The notes: generated by a model from the letters alone, not told the origin. Shown: positions 34,267 to 44,289, counted from the stretch's first letter. The stretch: DNA of 57,154 bases from Candidatus Aminicenantota bacterium (GCA_020348385.1 CP070750.1:3255654-3312807); one strand, 5' to 3'. Translations and numbers: made by a program.

Positions 34267-35979
34267 TTATGAATGCTTAATTCCCAGTGTACGAAGGCGG
34301 TTGATGGCAGCTGCCAACTCCAAATTTCGAAAACCAGCAAAATCTCCGACCGGTCTGGGACTCAGCACATCCAGACCTTTTTCTCTGATATCCTTCAGCA
34401 CAATATCCACAACCTCGGGAAGCGTTCTCCTGCCGTCCATTTGCTTCACAGCATAATTGATAGCCTCTCCGATGGCCCTGGTCTGGCTGGTGTCCACGAT
34501 CTGCTCGATTCCCGCCAAATCGATCGGGTGCACACCGAACAGGATGGTTTTTAATCCCTTGGGCGATATTTTGACCGCTTTTCTTCCCTTGCTCGGATCA
34601 AAACTTCCTGCTAGGGGAATCCTTTGTGTGATCCGGCCGAAACGATCTCCTCCCTCAGATTTTCTCTCGGCTTTGTATTTTTCAGCGATAGCGCGGGCTT
34701 TCTCTGTCATATCCATAGGCTTGTACTCCACCATACAGATCACACTATCCGCCACGTCGAAATAATCTCCCGAGCCCCCGATAACAAGAACCGTTGAAAC
34801 CTTTTGGTCCCGATGAAGCTGCTGGATCTTATCGATAAATGGTGTAATCGGTTCCCTGTCTTTGGAAACCAATTCCTGCATCCGGTGGTCTCTTATCATG
34901 AAGTTCGTGGCTGAAGTGTCCTCATCGATCAACAGAACCCGAGCGCCGATCTCCAGCGCTTCGATGGTGTTTGCGGCTTGCGAAGTGCTTCCACTGGCAT
35001 CTTCTGTGGAAAACTCCTGGGTTTTCTGTTCGAAAGGAAGATTGTTTATGAACGGAGAAATATCCACCTTCTGTATCCGACGCCCATCCTCTGCCCGTAT
35101 CTTGACGGCAGAAGGAATGGCCACCACCAGCTCCCGGCCATCTCCGGGAATGTGATTATATATTCCCATCTCCAAGGCCTTGAGCAGCGTGGACTTTCCA
35201 TGGTAGCCACCACCGACAATGAGGGAGACACCCATGGGAATACCCATTCCCGAAATTTTTCCACGATTGGGCAATTCCATCGTCACCCTCAGTGATTGGG
35301 GAGATTCAAAGGGAACGACCTTTCCCTCGTCAAGAGGGCGGGAATCGATGCCGCTCGCTCGAGGCAAAACAGCTCCATCCGCCACAAAAGCCACAAGGTC
35401 CAATCCCTCCAACTGGTCGCGCAGTGCATCGGCATCTTCGGCGGTTTGTATATGCCTGATCATAACTTCGCTGTCGATATTTTCACAAAAAAGAGAATGC
35501 CGCACGATCTGGGGAAGTTCCTCAAAAAACATGGATTCTGCATGACGCCCCGCTATCTTTCGCCCGAATGCCGGCAGTCCCATCACAAAACGAGCTTCCA
35601 CAAATTCCTCTGTCACAAACACAGATGTCCGCTCGAGGATTTCCTGATCGGGTTGGTCGATGGTGAGGAGCCCACTTTTTCCCGTGCCCCGTCCGCCTTT
35701 GCCATATTTTCTGGAGGCTCCAAGAAAGGCTCGGGTGATGAAATCCCGCAAGGCAATCTCCCGGCTTCTGTTCCCGAAGGTATCCCTAGAGAATCCGGCC
35801 AGCTTTTGGTTGACACGCACCCGTAGATTACTCGGAGTGGCGAACGGATCTCCTTGAGCACGATCCACATGCAGCACATAGTCTCTAAAATCAAAATTCC
35901 CTTCAATATCCTTATAAGCCTTGTAGCCTCTTCCATCGATCCTCCGAAGAGTGGCCCGCAGATCTTCCTTCGATCTCAT
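34267..35979 (-). CDS. Predicted ATPase of the ABC class (COG3044 family)
   Basis: 570 residues from the ATG at 35979, with GAGG five bases upstream. Walker A in GGGYHGKST (about 256-264), Walker B-like LLIDEDTSATNF, and a sensor-like loop VIGGSGDYFDVADSVICM. The family includes the trypanosome RNA-editing factor MRB1590, where the fold forms an RNA-binding pore, so nucleic-acid binding is possible; the bacterial role is unknown. It begins 2 nt after the PAP2 gene stop and its ribosome site lies inside that gene, implying coupled translation. Confidence 0.88.
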   Translation of the reverse strand: MRSKEDLRATLRRIDGRGYKAYKDIEGNFDFRDYVLHVDRAQGDPFATPSNLRVRVNQKLAGFSRDTFGNRSREIALRDFITRAFLGASRKYGKGGRGTGKSGLLTIDQPDQEILERTSVFVTEEFVEARFVMGLPAFGRKIAGRHAESMFFEELPQIVRHSLFCENIDSEVMIRHIQTAEDADALRDQLEGLDLVAFVADGAVLPRASGIDSRPLDEGKVVPFESPQSLRVTMELPNRGKISGMGIPMGVSLIVGGGYHGKSTLLKALEMGIYNHIPGDGRELVVAIPSAVKIRAEDGRRIQKVDISPFINNLPFEQKTQEFSTEDASGSTSQAANTIEALEIGARVLLIDEDTSATNFMIRDHRMQELVSKDREPITPFIDKIQQLHRDQKVSTVLVIGGSGDYFDVADSVICMVEYKPMDMTEKARAIAEKYKAERKSEGGDRFGRITQRIPLAGSFDPSKGRKAVKISPKGLKTILFGVHPIDLAGIEQIVDTSQTRAIGEAINYAVKQMDGRRTLPEVVDIVLKDIREKGLDVLSPRPVGDFAGFRNLELAAAINRLRTLGIKHS

Positions 35980-35981
35980 TA

Positions 35982-36902
35982 TCACCTCACAGATTCGTTA
36001 TTCGTTACGGGATCCTCATCCCTGTATTTTATGATTTTTAGAGCAGCAGGATAACATATAAGGGCCAATAACAATCCAAAGAGGGAATCCAGTGCATAAT
36101 GATAGCCAAGATAGACTGTGCTTATCGCTACCCCAAAAGCCAGCGGAAACAGGATAAATCCCAGCGGCCGCAGGTACCGGATGGCACTAAAAGACCAGAC
36201 AAACACAGCAGAAATGTGGGAGGAGGGAAAAGTGGCCCCCCTGCACGCACCCGTGGATTGGAGATACTGCGTGCAGTCCGCAACAAAATAACCCGTCCAG
36301 GAACCGATATCGTGATCGACCATCCCTTCGGCCATAAACGGAGCCAAGACGGGAAATAAGAAAAAAAGGAGAAAATTCACACAATAGGTAAACATGCCGA
36401 TGGAAAAGGCGGCCAGTGCAGCCTTGTATCTCTTTTTGAAATACAGAATCAGACCCACAAGCGGCATGAAAAAATAATACCCTGAATATAAAACATGCAT
36501 CAGCTCGTCCAGCCAGGGTTTGTAAAACTGCTGGAACCATACATTGGGCAACACGCCGAAAATGGATTTTTCCATCCGGATGATCACATCCGTCGCCCAA
36601 TAACGGCCGAAAAACATCGGGATGAGGGCATCCAATTCTCTCCAGGCAAAAAGTATGAAGGCTATAGGGTAAAAGGTCCGGATGAACCATTGGATCTTCT
36701 TGTCTTGGTTATGTCCTCCCCAACGGACGATCTCCAAAATGAAAATCACGACAAAGACGTGGATTACAACGTATAGGGGCCAGCTCGGGATAAATCTGTG
36801 GAAAAACAATAGGAGAAAGCCTATCGACAATAGGTAGGCCATGCATACGATATCGACGAAATGGAAACGCACACGACCGTAACGTCTTTTCAGCAGGTTC
36901 AT
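35982..36902 (-). CDS. PAP2-type membrane phosphatase / inositolphosphotransferase-like protein
   Basis: 306 residues with about seven membrane helices. PAP2 motifs: GATFPSSHISAVFVWSFSAI (core S-S-H) and STVYLGYHYALDSLFG (catalytic histidine and aspartate). The form STVYLGYHY resembles the Aur1/Ipt1-like PAP2_3 group, which can act on inositol or lipid phosphates. It acts at the membrane. It is third in a minus-strand operon: LanC-like lipoprotein, small membrane protein, this gene, ABC-class ATPase. The gap to the small gene before it is 6 nt. Confidence 0.87.
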   Translation of the reverse strand: MNLLKRRYGRVRFHFVDIVCMAYLLSIGFLLLFFHRFIPSWPLYVVIHVFVVIFILEIVRWGGHNQDKKIQWFIRTFYPIAFILFAWRELDALIPMFFGRYWATDVIIRMEKSIFGVLPNVWFQQFYKPWLDELMHVLYSGYYFFMPLVGLILYFKKRYKAALAAFSIGMFTYCVNFLLFFLFPVLAPFMAEGMVDHDIGSWTGYFVADCTQYLQSTGACRGATFPSSHISAVFVWSFSAIRYLRPLGFILFPLAFGVAISTVYLGYHYALDSLFGLLLALICYPAALKIIKYRDEDPVTNNESVR

Positions 36903-36908
36903 AAAATC

Positions 36909-37181
36909 TCAAGAGACAGGTTCGGGCAAATCCTCTCCGCTACGTTTGTGATATTGTTTTCCCTCTTCGTATTTGTTGAAAAGCTCTTCGCTTATATGGA
37001 ACTTTCTTTTTTGGCCTTCACTCGTCCTGAATACGACAGCGTGTTTATGCTTTTTTACGGAATAATCCCCTTCCGTTCTTTTTTCTTCAACAACCCCGTA
37101 CCATTCCTCCTTTTTTCTTTTTTTCCTCTTGAAATAGGGAAAGATGGCATAAATAAGGAATTCCAAAATGGCATCAATCAT
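36909..37181 (-). CDS. Small membrane-anchored protein (DUF7489-like)
   Basis: 90 residues from the ATG at 37181, which has AAGGAG nine bases before it. N-terminal hydrophobic helix (MIDAILEFLIYAIFPYF), a basic stretch, then a soluble beta-rich tail with EEWYGVVEEKR, VVFRTSEGQKRKFHIS and LFNKYEEGKQY. The W-x-G-V-V pattern resembles DUF7489; no function known. It lies 13 nt after the LanC-like gene and 6 nt before PAP2. Confidence 0.75.
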   Translation of the reverse strand: MIDAILEFLIYAIFPYFKRKKRKKEEWYGVVEEKRTEGDYSVKKHKHAVVFRTSEGQKRKFHISEELFNKYEEGKQYHKRSGEDLPEPVS

Positions 37182-37194
37182 CTTCGTAGTCTCC

Positions 37195-38535
37195 TTATAG
37201 AAAGGGATTATCGGGCAAAACAATTAGGGGCATCTGCCCTCTTCTGTGTTCTTGCAAACGGAGAAGCCATAATCCGATGCCGGCAGCTCCCTGCATCAGG
37301 TTTGTCTGAGCCTGGAGAAAATCAGGTCGGGACCTGTGCTCGGCCTGCACCCACCACATCCCGGTTTCATCCTGAGTTGCTTTGTTCAAGATTTGGTCGG
37401 TGAGTTTTTCGGCAAAATCCAGATATTCCTGCTTTCGGATGATTTGAAACAGGCTTAGAAAAAATTCGGCCACCCCAGCTGACCCGCAACATACACCGAC
37501 ATTGTTCCAAAAGCCAGGAACTTCCTGATCGGGGATCCCGCTATTCAGTATACTTCGAGCTCCCTTCTCGACCCATCCCATCCATTCCTGTTTATTCGTG
37601 ATCTGATAAAGCCTGTAGAACAGCCTTGCCGTCCCCACAGGACCATGACACCAGCCTAAATAAAACAGATCTTCTCCTTCGGGCTCATGATGGAAGATCA
37701 AGCAAGCATCATTATCCGTTTTGGCTACAGATTTCAGATACTTGGCGCCTGCCAAAGCCCCATCCAAATATTTTTGTTCCTTCGTTTTCCGGTAAAGGGA
37801 TGCAAGGAAATAGGCGATGCCCGCTGTCCCGTGGGAAAAATTGGGCATCAAACGCGGGTATTGGGGATTCATGGTCCATTTTGTGCCCGTATCGGCCGGA
37901 ATTCCGACCGCCAACAGCCGGTCGCCCACCTGCCTGGCCATTTCCAACACAGCCTCAGCCTCATCCTCCCATTCCTCGGCAATATGCAGGAGGAAGAGCC
38001 CCGTGCCGGCATTTCCGCTGATGATGTCCGTGGTCTCCCCCCACTGGATTCCTTTATCCTTTTCCTCAGCCCTTTCTTTGAGGAGATCCAAACACTGTAA
38101 AACACCCTGCCGGTACTTTGTATCCCTGGTGGCTTTGTACGTCTCCTCAAGACAATATCCGATCCCTGACAGACCTACGTACAAGCCTGCTCCTTTCTCC
38201 TCCTCCTGTGTGACCAGCAGATAATCCGCACCGAGTCGCGCATTTTCCAGATAGCCCACATCTCCTGTCGCATGAAAGGATTCCAAAAAAAACAGGACCA
38301 CTCCCGGTGTCCCGCTGTACAGAGTATTGTTTATCGTTTCATTGTCACCGGGTACGGCAGGCCATGTCGTCCCTACCTCGGTCTTTACGGCAGAGGATCT
38401 AATCCAACGGGCCACCTGTTCGATCTCATCCCCGAATGACAATGACTCCTGTCGCCCGCAACTCACAACCGACAAAACCAATCCGGCCATCAATCCCAGT
38501 ACAAACAAACCCGAAATTTTCTTGTATCTATTCAT
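37195..38535 (-). CDS. Exported LanC-like lipoprotein
   Basis: 446 residues. Lipoprotein signal with C26 (VLSVVSCGRQ). The body is an alpha/alpha toroid of the lanthionine synthetase C family, with GLSGIGYC, GNAGTGLFLLHIAEE, FSHGTAGIAYFLAS (H235, position of the LanC active-site histidine), GWCHGPVGTARLF (C296) and GVCCGSAGVAEFF (C349-C350). In LanC and LANCL proteins the zinc ligands are C...C-H; here the last is C instead of H. No dehydratase or precursor peptide gene is nearby. An exported protein with an intact toroid probably binds zinc, but whether it makes thioethers is open. Confidence 0.85.
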   Translation of the reverse strand: MNRYKKISGLFVLGLMAGLVLSVVSCGRQESLSFGDEIEQVARWIRSSAVKTEVGTTWPAVPGDNETINNTLYSGTPGVVLFFLESFHATGDVGYLENARLGADYLLVTQEEEKGAGLYVGLSGIGYCLEETYKATRDTKYRQGVLQCLDLLKERAEEKDKGIQWGETTDIISGNAGTGLFLLHIAEEWEDEAEAVLEMARQVGDRLLAVGIPADTGTKWTMNPQYPRLMPNFSHGTAGIAYFLASLYRKTKEQKYLDGALAGAKYLKSVAKTDNDACLIFHHEPEGEDLFYLGWCHGPVGTARLFYRLYQITNKQEWMGWVEKGARSILNSGIPDQEVPGFWNNVGVCCGSAGVAEFFLSLFQIIRKQEYLDFAEKLTDQILNKATQDETGMWWVQAEHRSRPDFLQAQTNLMQGAAGIGLWLLRLQEHRRGQMPLIVLPDNPFL

Positions 38536-38691
38536 CTCTGCTGCTTACCCAAACTCAATTGGAATGCTCGTTTGTCTTTTATACATAACAAATTCTTTTC
38601 GACTCTTGCAAGCCAAACGAGCTTTATCTTGCCGTGTTGCCCTTTTTCCGATTAAAATTCGAAATAAACTGGACATTGTGGAGGCAAACGG

Positions 38692-39108
38692 ATGAAAATC
38701 TTGAGAATGGCTCTTATCGGATTGATCGGCATGGTCTTTTTGAGCACACCGATGATGACCCAGGAAACCGATCCTTCTAGACTTCTGGTTGTCTGGACCA
38801 GCGGTGACCGGGATGTCGCCCTGAACATGGTTTTCATGTACACCTATAACGCCAAAAAAAACGGCTGGTGGGAAAATATTCGATTTCTCGTTTGGGGAGC
38901 ATCTTCAAAGCTTCTTTCCCAAGACAAAGAACTGCAGCAGGAGATCCGGAAGATGAAAGATGCGGGGATCGAACTCCTTGCCTGCAAGGCCTGTGCCGAC
39001 AGGTACGGCGTATCCGAAATTCTTCAAGGTCTGGGGATCGATGTCAAATACATGGGTGTGGGCCTTACCGAAATGTTGAAAGGAGGCTGGACTACCCTGA
39101 CGTTTTAG
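38692..39108 (+). CDS. Exported DsrE-family protein
   Basis: 138 residues with GGAGG upstream. Signal peptide at about 1-24. DsrE/DsrF-like fold: RLLVVWTSGDRDVALNMVFM, WGASSKLLSQDKELQ, and the conserved cysteine region LACKACADRYGV, ending MLKGGWTTLTF. Cytoplasmic relatives carry sulfur on cysteine; exported versions of this type have unknown roles. Convergent with the aldo/keto reductase gene, 3 nt apart, and divergent from the LanC-like gene. Confidence 0.85.
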   Translation: MKILRMALIGLIGMVFLSTPMMTQETDPSRLLVVWTSGDRDVALNMVFMYTYNAKKNGWWENIRFLVWGASSKLLSQDKELQQEIRKMKDAGIELLACKACADRYGVSEILQGLGIDVKYMGVGLTEMLKGGWTTLTF

Positions 39109-39111
39109 CCG

Positions 39112-40428
39112 TTAAACCAGCGTCAATATCCGGTGGGCCATCATCAAAAGCCCCTGCACAGGAACACCATAAGGACAAGCCTGCTCACAGTGCCCCCCGC
39201 ACATAGAGCAGATATCGGCCTTGTTTGTTGGGAGTGCCGCGTAATCGAGCATGGCCGCTTTTTCTTTCCCCTGGCCCAAGAAATAATGGTTGTACCGCAT
39301 GATGGTGTTCACCGGGACTCCGTGCGGGCATTGCGGCTCACATTTGCCGCAGGCGTGGCGGCAGTAAAATTCTCCGAACGTGGTTTTATATGCTGCCAAG
39401 GTGTTCTGGGCTTTCAAATCGAATTTACTGCCGGACAAGGAAACATAGGCTTCCAAGTCATTGTAGTTCAAGATAGTCGGGCAGGCCGCATTCACATCCG
39501 GATTATTCAGCACAAACTTGATCGCAGCATCCCGGATCTCGTTAAATTTTGTCAGGCTGTACCGGCTCTTGAAGGTCTCTGCCCGATCAGCTCGCGCTTT
39601 TAATCGCTCGATAAGGGCTTTCATGCGCGGATTGACATCTCTGCCTTCTTCTTCGGACTTATCGACTCTTTCCTTCATCTCCAAGTAATTCATGACAGGA
39701 TTGGTCTTCATTAGGGTAGCACCCACGTTCTTTTTTTTGTAAGCCTTCAGGATATTTTCTCCCATCTCCTGTTGAATGAAATTGTACACAAGCAGGGCCA
39801 CATCGAAACGGCCATCCTCGGCAGCGGCCAGATGGACTTGCTCCATAGTCTCCGGGACATCTCCCCATTGGGAGCCATGATTGGACAATCCGCTGAACCT
39901 CACCTTCCCCTCTGTTTTGAGGTCTTTAATGGCCGAGTGATAGGCTTCATTCTTTAATGCAGCAACCGTTGAAGGCATATGAATCTGCAGGCAGTCGACA
40001 TAATCCAACTTAAGTCGTTCCAAGCACTTATTCGCTCTATCGATCACATCCTGTTTGGTCACGTTTTGGCGAAGCCCCATCTTCGTGGAGATGAAAACCT
40101 TCTTTCGATCACGCCCTTGCATTGCTTTCCCGATTGCACTTTCCACCTGGCCACGGAGATAACTTTCCGCCGTATCGATGTAGTTCACCCCCGCATCCAG
40201 AACAGCCACGATAAAAGCAGGATCTGTCACTCCGCTGCTGCCAAAACCGATATCCGAGCAATTAAACCTGGTCCTTCCCAATGTGCGATATTCTTTGATT
40301 TTCGGCCCGTCTGTGTTCGTATCGGATGTCTGGCCGAAAAGTTTCGAACCTCTAGGCAATCCAAGACCGGCAAGCACAGCCAAGGAACCTCCCATAAATC
40401 CGCGACGACTGATTCTATTTTTTTTCAT
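39112..40428 (-). CDS. Tat-exported aldo/keto reductase with C-terminal 2[4Fe-4S] ferredoxin domain
   Basis: 438 residues. Tat signal RISRRGFMGGSLAVLAGLGL. The aldo/keto reductase barrel has YIDTAESY, STKMGL and CLQIHMPS. The C-terminal domain has two clusters: C356, C360, C363, C367 (CRHACGKCEPQC) and C407, C410, C414, C418 (CSMCGGHCEQAC). Such fusions are common in anaerobes; substrate unknown. A periplasmic location with Fe-S clusters implies folding and cofactor loading before Tat export. Confidence 0.92.
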   Translation of the reverse strand: MKKNRISRRGFMGGSLAVLAGLGLPRGSKLFGQTSDTNTDGPKIKEYRTLGRTRFNCSDIGFGSSGVTDPAFIVAVLDAGVNYIDTAESYLRGQVESAIGKAMQGRDRKKVFISTKMGLRQNVTKQDVIDRANKCLERLKLDYVDCLQIHMPSTVAALKNEAYHSAIKDLKTEGKVRFSGLSNHGSQWGDVPETMEQVHLAAAEDGRFDVALLVYNFIQQEMGENILKAYKKKNVGATLMKTNPVMNYLEMKERVDKSEEEGRDVNPRMKALIERLKARADRAETFKSRYSLTKFNEIRDAAIKFVLNNPDVNAACPTILNYNDLEAYVSLSGSKFDLKAQNTLAAYKTTFGEFYCRHACGKCEPQCPHGVPVNTIMRYNHYFLGQGKEKAAMLDYAALPTNKADICSMCGGHCEQACPYGVPVQGLLMMAHRILTLV

Positions 40429-40607
40429 GACACTCCTTTCCAGTGAAATGCCTTTGCTTTAATACCTAGAGATATTCTAATAAAAATTAGGATTTATAAT
40501 ACGGAGTTCACTAATTGAGGTCAAGAATAATGTTATAATTATCTAATTTTAAACCTTTAAGGCTTTTTTCACGTCTTATATGGTGAGCTCTTGATGTTGG
40601 AGTACAT

Positions 40608-42818
40608 ATGAAAAAAAGAGTATTCTACCTAGGTATTGCCGTTGCTTTGTTTTTCAGTCTGACCAGCTTGAGATTTCCCTTACACGGAGGATCTTATTCC
40701 AGTGATCCAGGGATCCTGAATCCTCCATTCGCCGGATCATCACCCACAATAGACGGCAACCTCGACGACAAGATCTGGCAGAATCTGCCACTCCAAGAAG
40801 AATTTATCACCTACGATCCCGCATACGGAGAGGTCCTTCCGCAAAAAACAGAGGTCTGGATGGCCTATGACAATAAAAATCTGTATTTTGCTTTCAAATG
40901 TTACGATAGCGAGCCGGGAAAAATAAAAACATCGATCACAAGGCGGGATAACATATTTTCCGACGACTGGGTGGGCTTATCCCTAGATGCTATGGGAAAC
41001 AAACAAACCGCCTACGATCTTTTTTGCAATCCCAATGGCATTCAGGCTGATGTATTACGCTCGGCCCTCGGAAGCAATGATGTCTCTCCAGATTTTGTCT
41101 GGGTAAGTGCCGGACAATTGACAGAGGAAGGCTATCAAGTGGAAATGAGCATTCCGTTGCGTACCATCCGCTTCAAAAGCGGCAAAGAGGTGCAGATGGG
41201 AATCCTGTTTTGGCGTCGGGTCAGCCGATTGGGCATGAGCGGCTCTTGGCCCGATCTCGAACCGGGCCAAGGCATTTTCAATATGCATCAAACCATCGTT
41301 TATGAAAACCTCAAAAGTCCTCTGAATCTGGAAATCCTGCCCAGCTTCACATGGGGCAGCGGAAGCAACCGGCTTTCACCTCAAGAATGGAGTGAAAGTG
41401 ATACCTTCAGGGAAATCGGGGTCGGATTCAAATACGGGATTTCCTCTTCCATCACCGCTGATATCACCCTCAATCCGGACTTCAGCCAGGTGGAAAGCGA
41501 TGTCTTCCAGGTGGAGGTCAACCGCCGTTACCCGATTTTCTACAGCGAAAAACGTCCGTTTTTCATGGAAGGAACGGATATATTCAACTTTTTCACACTC
41601 CCATATGGTTACATCCAGACTGCTGTCCACACGCGCCAGATCGTCGATCCCCTGTGGGGGGCTAAACTTACCGGCACCGTGGGAAGGACAGCGCTCGGAT
41701 TGCTCGCGGCTGGGGATGAATGGCCTGGCCTCGAATGGGATTCTGAGACCAATCCCTATGAAGGAAAAAAAGCGTATTTCACGATAGCCAGAGGAAAACA
41801 AAGCCTGGGACGGGATAACTACATGGGAGCCATCTACAGCGGCAGGGAGTTTGCCACAGGGTTCAACCGGGTAGGAGGACTTGACCTCAGCCTTAGGTTT
41901 CTCATGAATCACCAGATCCAGGCCTCCTACATGCAGAGTTTTTCAAAGCGACCGGGAGAAGAATCGACCCGGCATAGCCCCACCTACCATCTTGTGTATT
42001 CCTACATCACCAAACCGCTGGGGATCATGGCTGGTTTTGAACACATTGGGAAAGACTTCCAGATGGATTCCGGGTTTGTGCGCCGGACCGGGATCGCTGA
42101 AGGATGGCTTTGGATAGGGCCCAGCTTTTATCCCAATCCGGAGAAAATGGCGTGGCTTAAAAGAATCGATCCTCATCTCACGTTCCAATACCTACACGAT
42201 TATTTCACGGGCATGGATGATTCGTATTTCCGAGCTGCCGTGGACTTCAGCTTCACAAAACAGGGAAGCCTCAGCGCTAGATTCGTCAGCCAAAAGGAGA
42301 GTTGGAAAGGGGAAACATTTCCTCTTTCTTCAATCAACATCGAAGGGAAAATTCAATGGACAAAATGGTTCCAGATGGGGGGAGGCTTCACTGTGGGAGA
42401 GCAGATCTATTATCCGGTGCAATCCCCTTTCAAAGGAGATTATTTCGGCGCCGGTTTTGGATTCACCCTCCAACCCAATTCCAAACTCAGCCTGACTTTA
42501 AGTTTGCACCACAGCCATCTTAAAAGGGAAACAGAAGAGATCTACAATGTCAACATTATCTATTCTCGGACGACCTATCAATTAAACAAATACTTTTTTG
42601 CCCGTGCCATTGTTCAATACGACAGCTACGAAAAAAACTTGCTGACCGATATTTTGGCCTCTTTCACCTTTATCCCAGGCACGGTTATCCATCTCGGTTA
42701 TGGAGGCTTTTACGAAAAGCAGGACTGGCAGAGCGAACATTGGGTTCCGGGACATGGGAACCTTCGGAACATGAAGCGGAGTTTTTTCTTTAAGGCCAGC
42801 TATCTCTGGCGATTCTAA
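40608..42818 (+). CDS. DUF5916 protein: CBM9-like domain plus C-terminal barrel (2 of 3)
   Basis: 736 residues with TTGGAG before the ATG. Signal peptide at about 1-28. CBM9-like sandwich at about 38-225 (TIDGNLDDKIWQNLPLQEEF, NLYFAFKCYDSEPGK, QVEMSIPLRTIRFKS), then DUF5916 signatures (ITLNPDFSQVESDVFQVEVN, FYSEKRPFFMEG) and a long strand-rich region ending KASYLWRF, as in outer-membrane barrels. It stands alone; a 9-bp inverted repeat follows the stop. Confidence 0.88.
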   Translation: MKKRVFYLGIAVALFFSLTSLRFPLHGGSYSSDPGILNPPFAGSSPTIDGNLDDKIWQNLPLQEEFITYDPAYGEVLPQKTEVWMAYDNKNLYFAFKCYDSEPGKIKTSITRRDNIFSDDWVGLSLDAMGNKQTAYDLFCNPNGIQADVLRSALGSNDVSPDFVWVSAGQLTEEGYQVEMSIPLRTIRFKSGKEVQMGILFWRRVSRLGMSGSWPDLEPGQGIFNMHQTIVYENLKSPLNLEILPSFTWGSGSNRLSPQEWSESDTFREIGVGFKYGISSSITADITLNPDFSQVESDVFQVEVNRRYPIFYSEKRPFFMEGTDIFNFFTLPYGYIQTAVHTRQIVDPLWGAKLTGTVGRTALGLLAAGDEWPGLEWDSETNPYEGKKAYFTIARGKQSLGRDNYMGAIYSGREFATGFNRVGGLDLSLRFLMNHQIQASYMQSFSKRPGEESTRHSPTYHLVYSYITKPLGIMAGFEHIGKDFQMDSGFVRRTGIAEGWLWIGPSFYPNPEKMAWLKRIDPHLTFQYLHDYFTGMDDSYFRAAVDFSFTKQGSLSARFVSQKESWKGETFPLSSINIEGKIQWTKWFQMGGGFTVGEQIYYPVQSPFKGDYFGAGFGFTLQPNSKLSLTLSLHHSHLKRETEEIYNVNIIYSRTTYQLNKYFFARAIVQYDSYEKNLLTDILASFTFIPGTVIHLGYGGFYEKQDWQSEHWVPGHGNLRNMKRSFFFKASYLWRF

Positions 42819-42849
42819 CCTGCACTAATTATAAAAAATCTGCTACGAT

Positions 42850-42890
42850 ACAGGACATTTGCGGAGGATAGCCATAGCTGCATGTCCTGT
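42850..42890 (+). terminator. Possible terminator hairpin after the DUF5916 gene
   Basis: ACAGGACAT (42850-42858) and ATGTCCTGT (42882-42890) form a perfect 9-bp stem around a 23-base loop, followed by TTCTTCCCCT. The loop is long and the T-run poor, so it is a weak candidate. Confidence 0.4.
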
Positions 42891-42953
42891 TTCTTCCCCT
42901 CCTTTAATACCAGGGCGGGGCGGAGGGCACTAGGGGGGGGGTGGAGAGTCTGC

Positions 42954-43841
42954 TTATTTTTCTGAGGATTCAGGAATCACTTTTTCCTTGAGCAACTCTC
43001 CGACCCCGGCTACACTCCCGAGCACACCCGAGGCCTCGAACGGCAGGAAAATCTTTGTGGCCTTTCCATCGGCGATCTTCTGGAGTGCTTCCAGGTATTT
43101 TATCGCGATCAGATCATTTGTCGGACGGCCATTGTGGATGGCATTGTACACTGTTTCCACAGCTTCGGCTTCACCCTTGGCAACAGTCAGCTTTTCGTAT
43201 TTGTTGGCATCGGCCACCTTTTTGATGGCCTCGGCTTCTCCTTCCGCTCTGAGAACCGCGGATCTTTTCTGACCTTCCGCCTCCAAAATCATGGCGCGCC
43301 GATCTCGCTCCGCCTTCATCTGGCGGTGCATGGCATCGGTAACATCTACTGGCGGTTCGATCCTCTGAAGCTCGACTCTCGTCACCTTCGTGCCCCATTT
43401 GTCGGTTGCATCGTCCAGGATCTGACGCAATTTGGTGTTGATAACTTCCCGGGAAGTTAATGATTCGTCGAGCGCCAAGTCACCTACGAGATTTCTCAGG
43501 TTTGTCTGAGCTAGTTTCGTGGCAGCGGCATAAAAATTAGCCACGTTGTATGTCACTTTAACAGGATCGGTTACTTCGTAATAAACCACGGCGTCCACTT
43601 CGACGACGACATTATCCTTTGTGATCACGCTCTGTGGGGGGACATCCACGACCTGTTCTCTCATATCGATTTTAATCAATCTTTCCATGAACGGAATGAT
43701 CAGAGTCAGGCCGGCATCGGCAGTCCGTTGGTATTTCCCCAGCCTCTCGACCAATCCCTTTTGCCAGGGGCGGATGATCTTGAGGCCCGTGGCCGCGATG
43801 ATAAATATAACAAATGCGACAATAATCAAAACAACTTCCAT
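42954..43841 (-). CDS. SPFH/stomatin-family membrane protein (paraslipin/QmcA-like)
   Basis: 295 residues. N-terminal membrane helix (about 3-22), then the SPFH/Band 7 domain ([40 protein letters not shown]) and a helical alanine/glutamate-rich segment ([20 protein letters not shown]) expected to oligomerise as a coiled coil. Such proteins organise membrane microdomains. It begins 1 nt after the stop of the NfeD gene, the usual partner arrangement. Confidence 0.93.
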   Translation of the reverse strand: MEVVLIIVAFVIFIIAATGLKIIRPWQKGLVERLGKYQRTADAGLTLIIPFMERLIKIDMREQVVDVPPQSVITKDNVVVEVDAVVYYEVTDPVKVTYNVANFYAAATKLAQTNLRNLVGDLALDESLTSREVINTKLRQILDDATDKWGTKVTRVELQRIEPPVDVTDAMHRQMKAERDRRAMILEAEGQKRSAVLRAEGEAEAIKKVADANKYEKLTVAKGEAEAVETVYNAIHNGRPTNDLIAIKYLEALQKIADGKATKIFLPFEASGVLGSVAGVGELLKEKVIPESSEK

Positions 43842-43842
43842 C

Positions 43843-44289
43843 TCATTCCTCCTCTCTTTTTATTTTGACAACCATATGGGTTCCATCCAAGCGGGTCACA
43901 ACGATCTGCTCACCTTCCGGGATTAGCTCCCCGGTCTCGCTGTCCGCCCTCCACTCATCCTTTTGCACCCGGACACGACCCGTGTTTTTTACATTATCTA
44001 TCTCTTCCAATACAGTACCTTCCAGTCCGACAAAACGATCGGCTCCAATTCCCTGGGGTTGCTCTTTGCTGATTTTTTCTGCAAACCGCCTAGATACAAC
44101 AAACAATACTCCCGAAACAACAACAAAAGCACCCAGCTGCCAACCCACTCCCAAACCTAGAATGGCAAGAATGCCCGCAACGGCAGCCCCAATCCCGAAC
44201 CACAACAAGAAAAATCCCTGAGTGAAAATCTCGCCGACAACAAAAAGGGCAGCTACGGCCATCCATATCCACCATATTTTGAATTCCAT
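43843..44289 (-). CDS. NfeD-family membrane protein
   Basis: 148 residues: three or four membrane helices in the first about 68 residues ([20 protein letters not shown]), then a C-terminal OB-fold domain ([34 protein letters not shown]). It is the short NfeD form without the ClpP-like protease domain. Paired with the SPFH gene; the two proteins usually work together at the membrane. AGGAGG precedes the ATG. Confidence 0.9.
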   Translation of the reverse strand: MEFKIWWIWMAVAALFVVGEIFTQGFFLLWFGIGAAVAGILAILGLGVGWQLGAFVVVSGVLFVVSRRFAEKISKEQPQGIGADRFVGLEGTVLEEIDNVKNTGRVRVQKDEWRADSETGELIPEGEQIVVTRLDGTHMVVKIKREEE

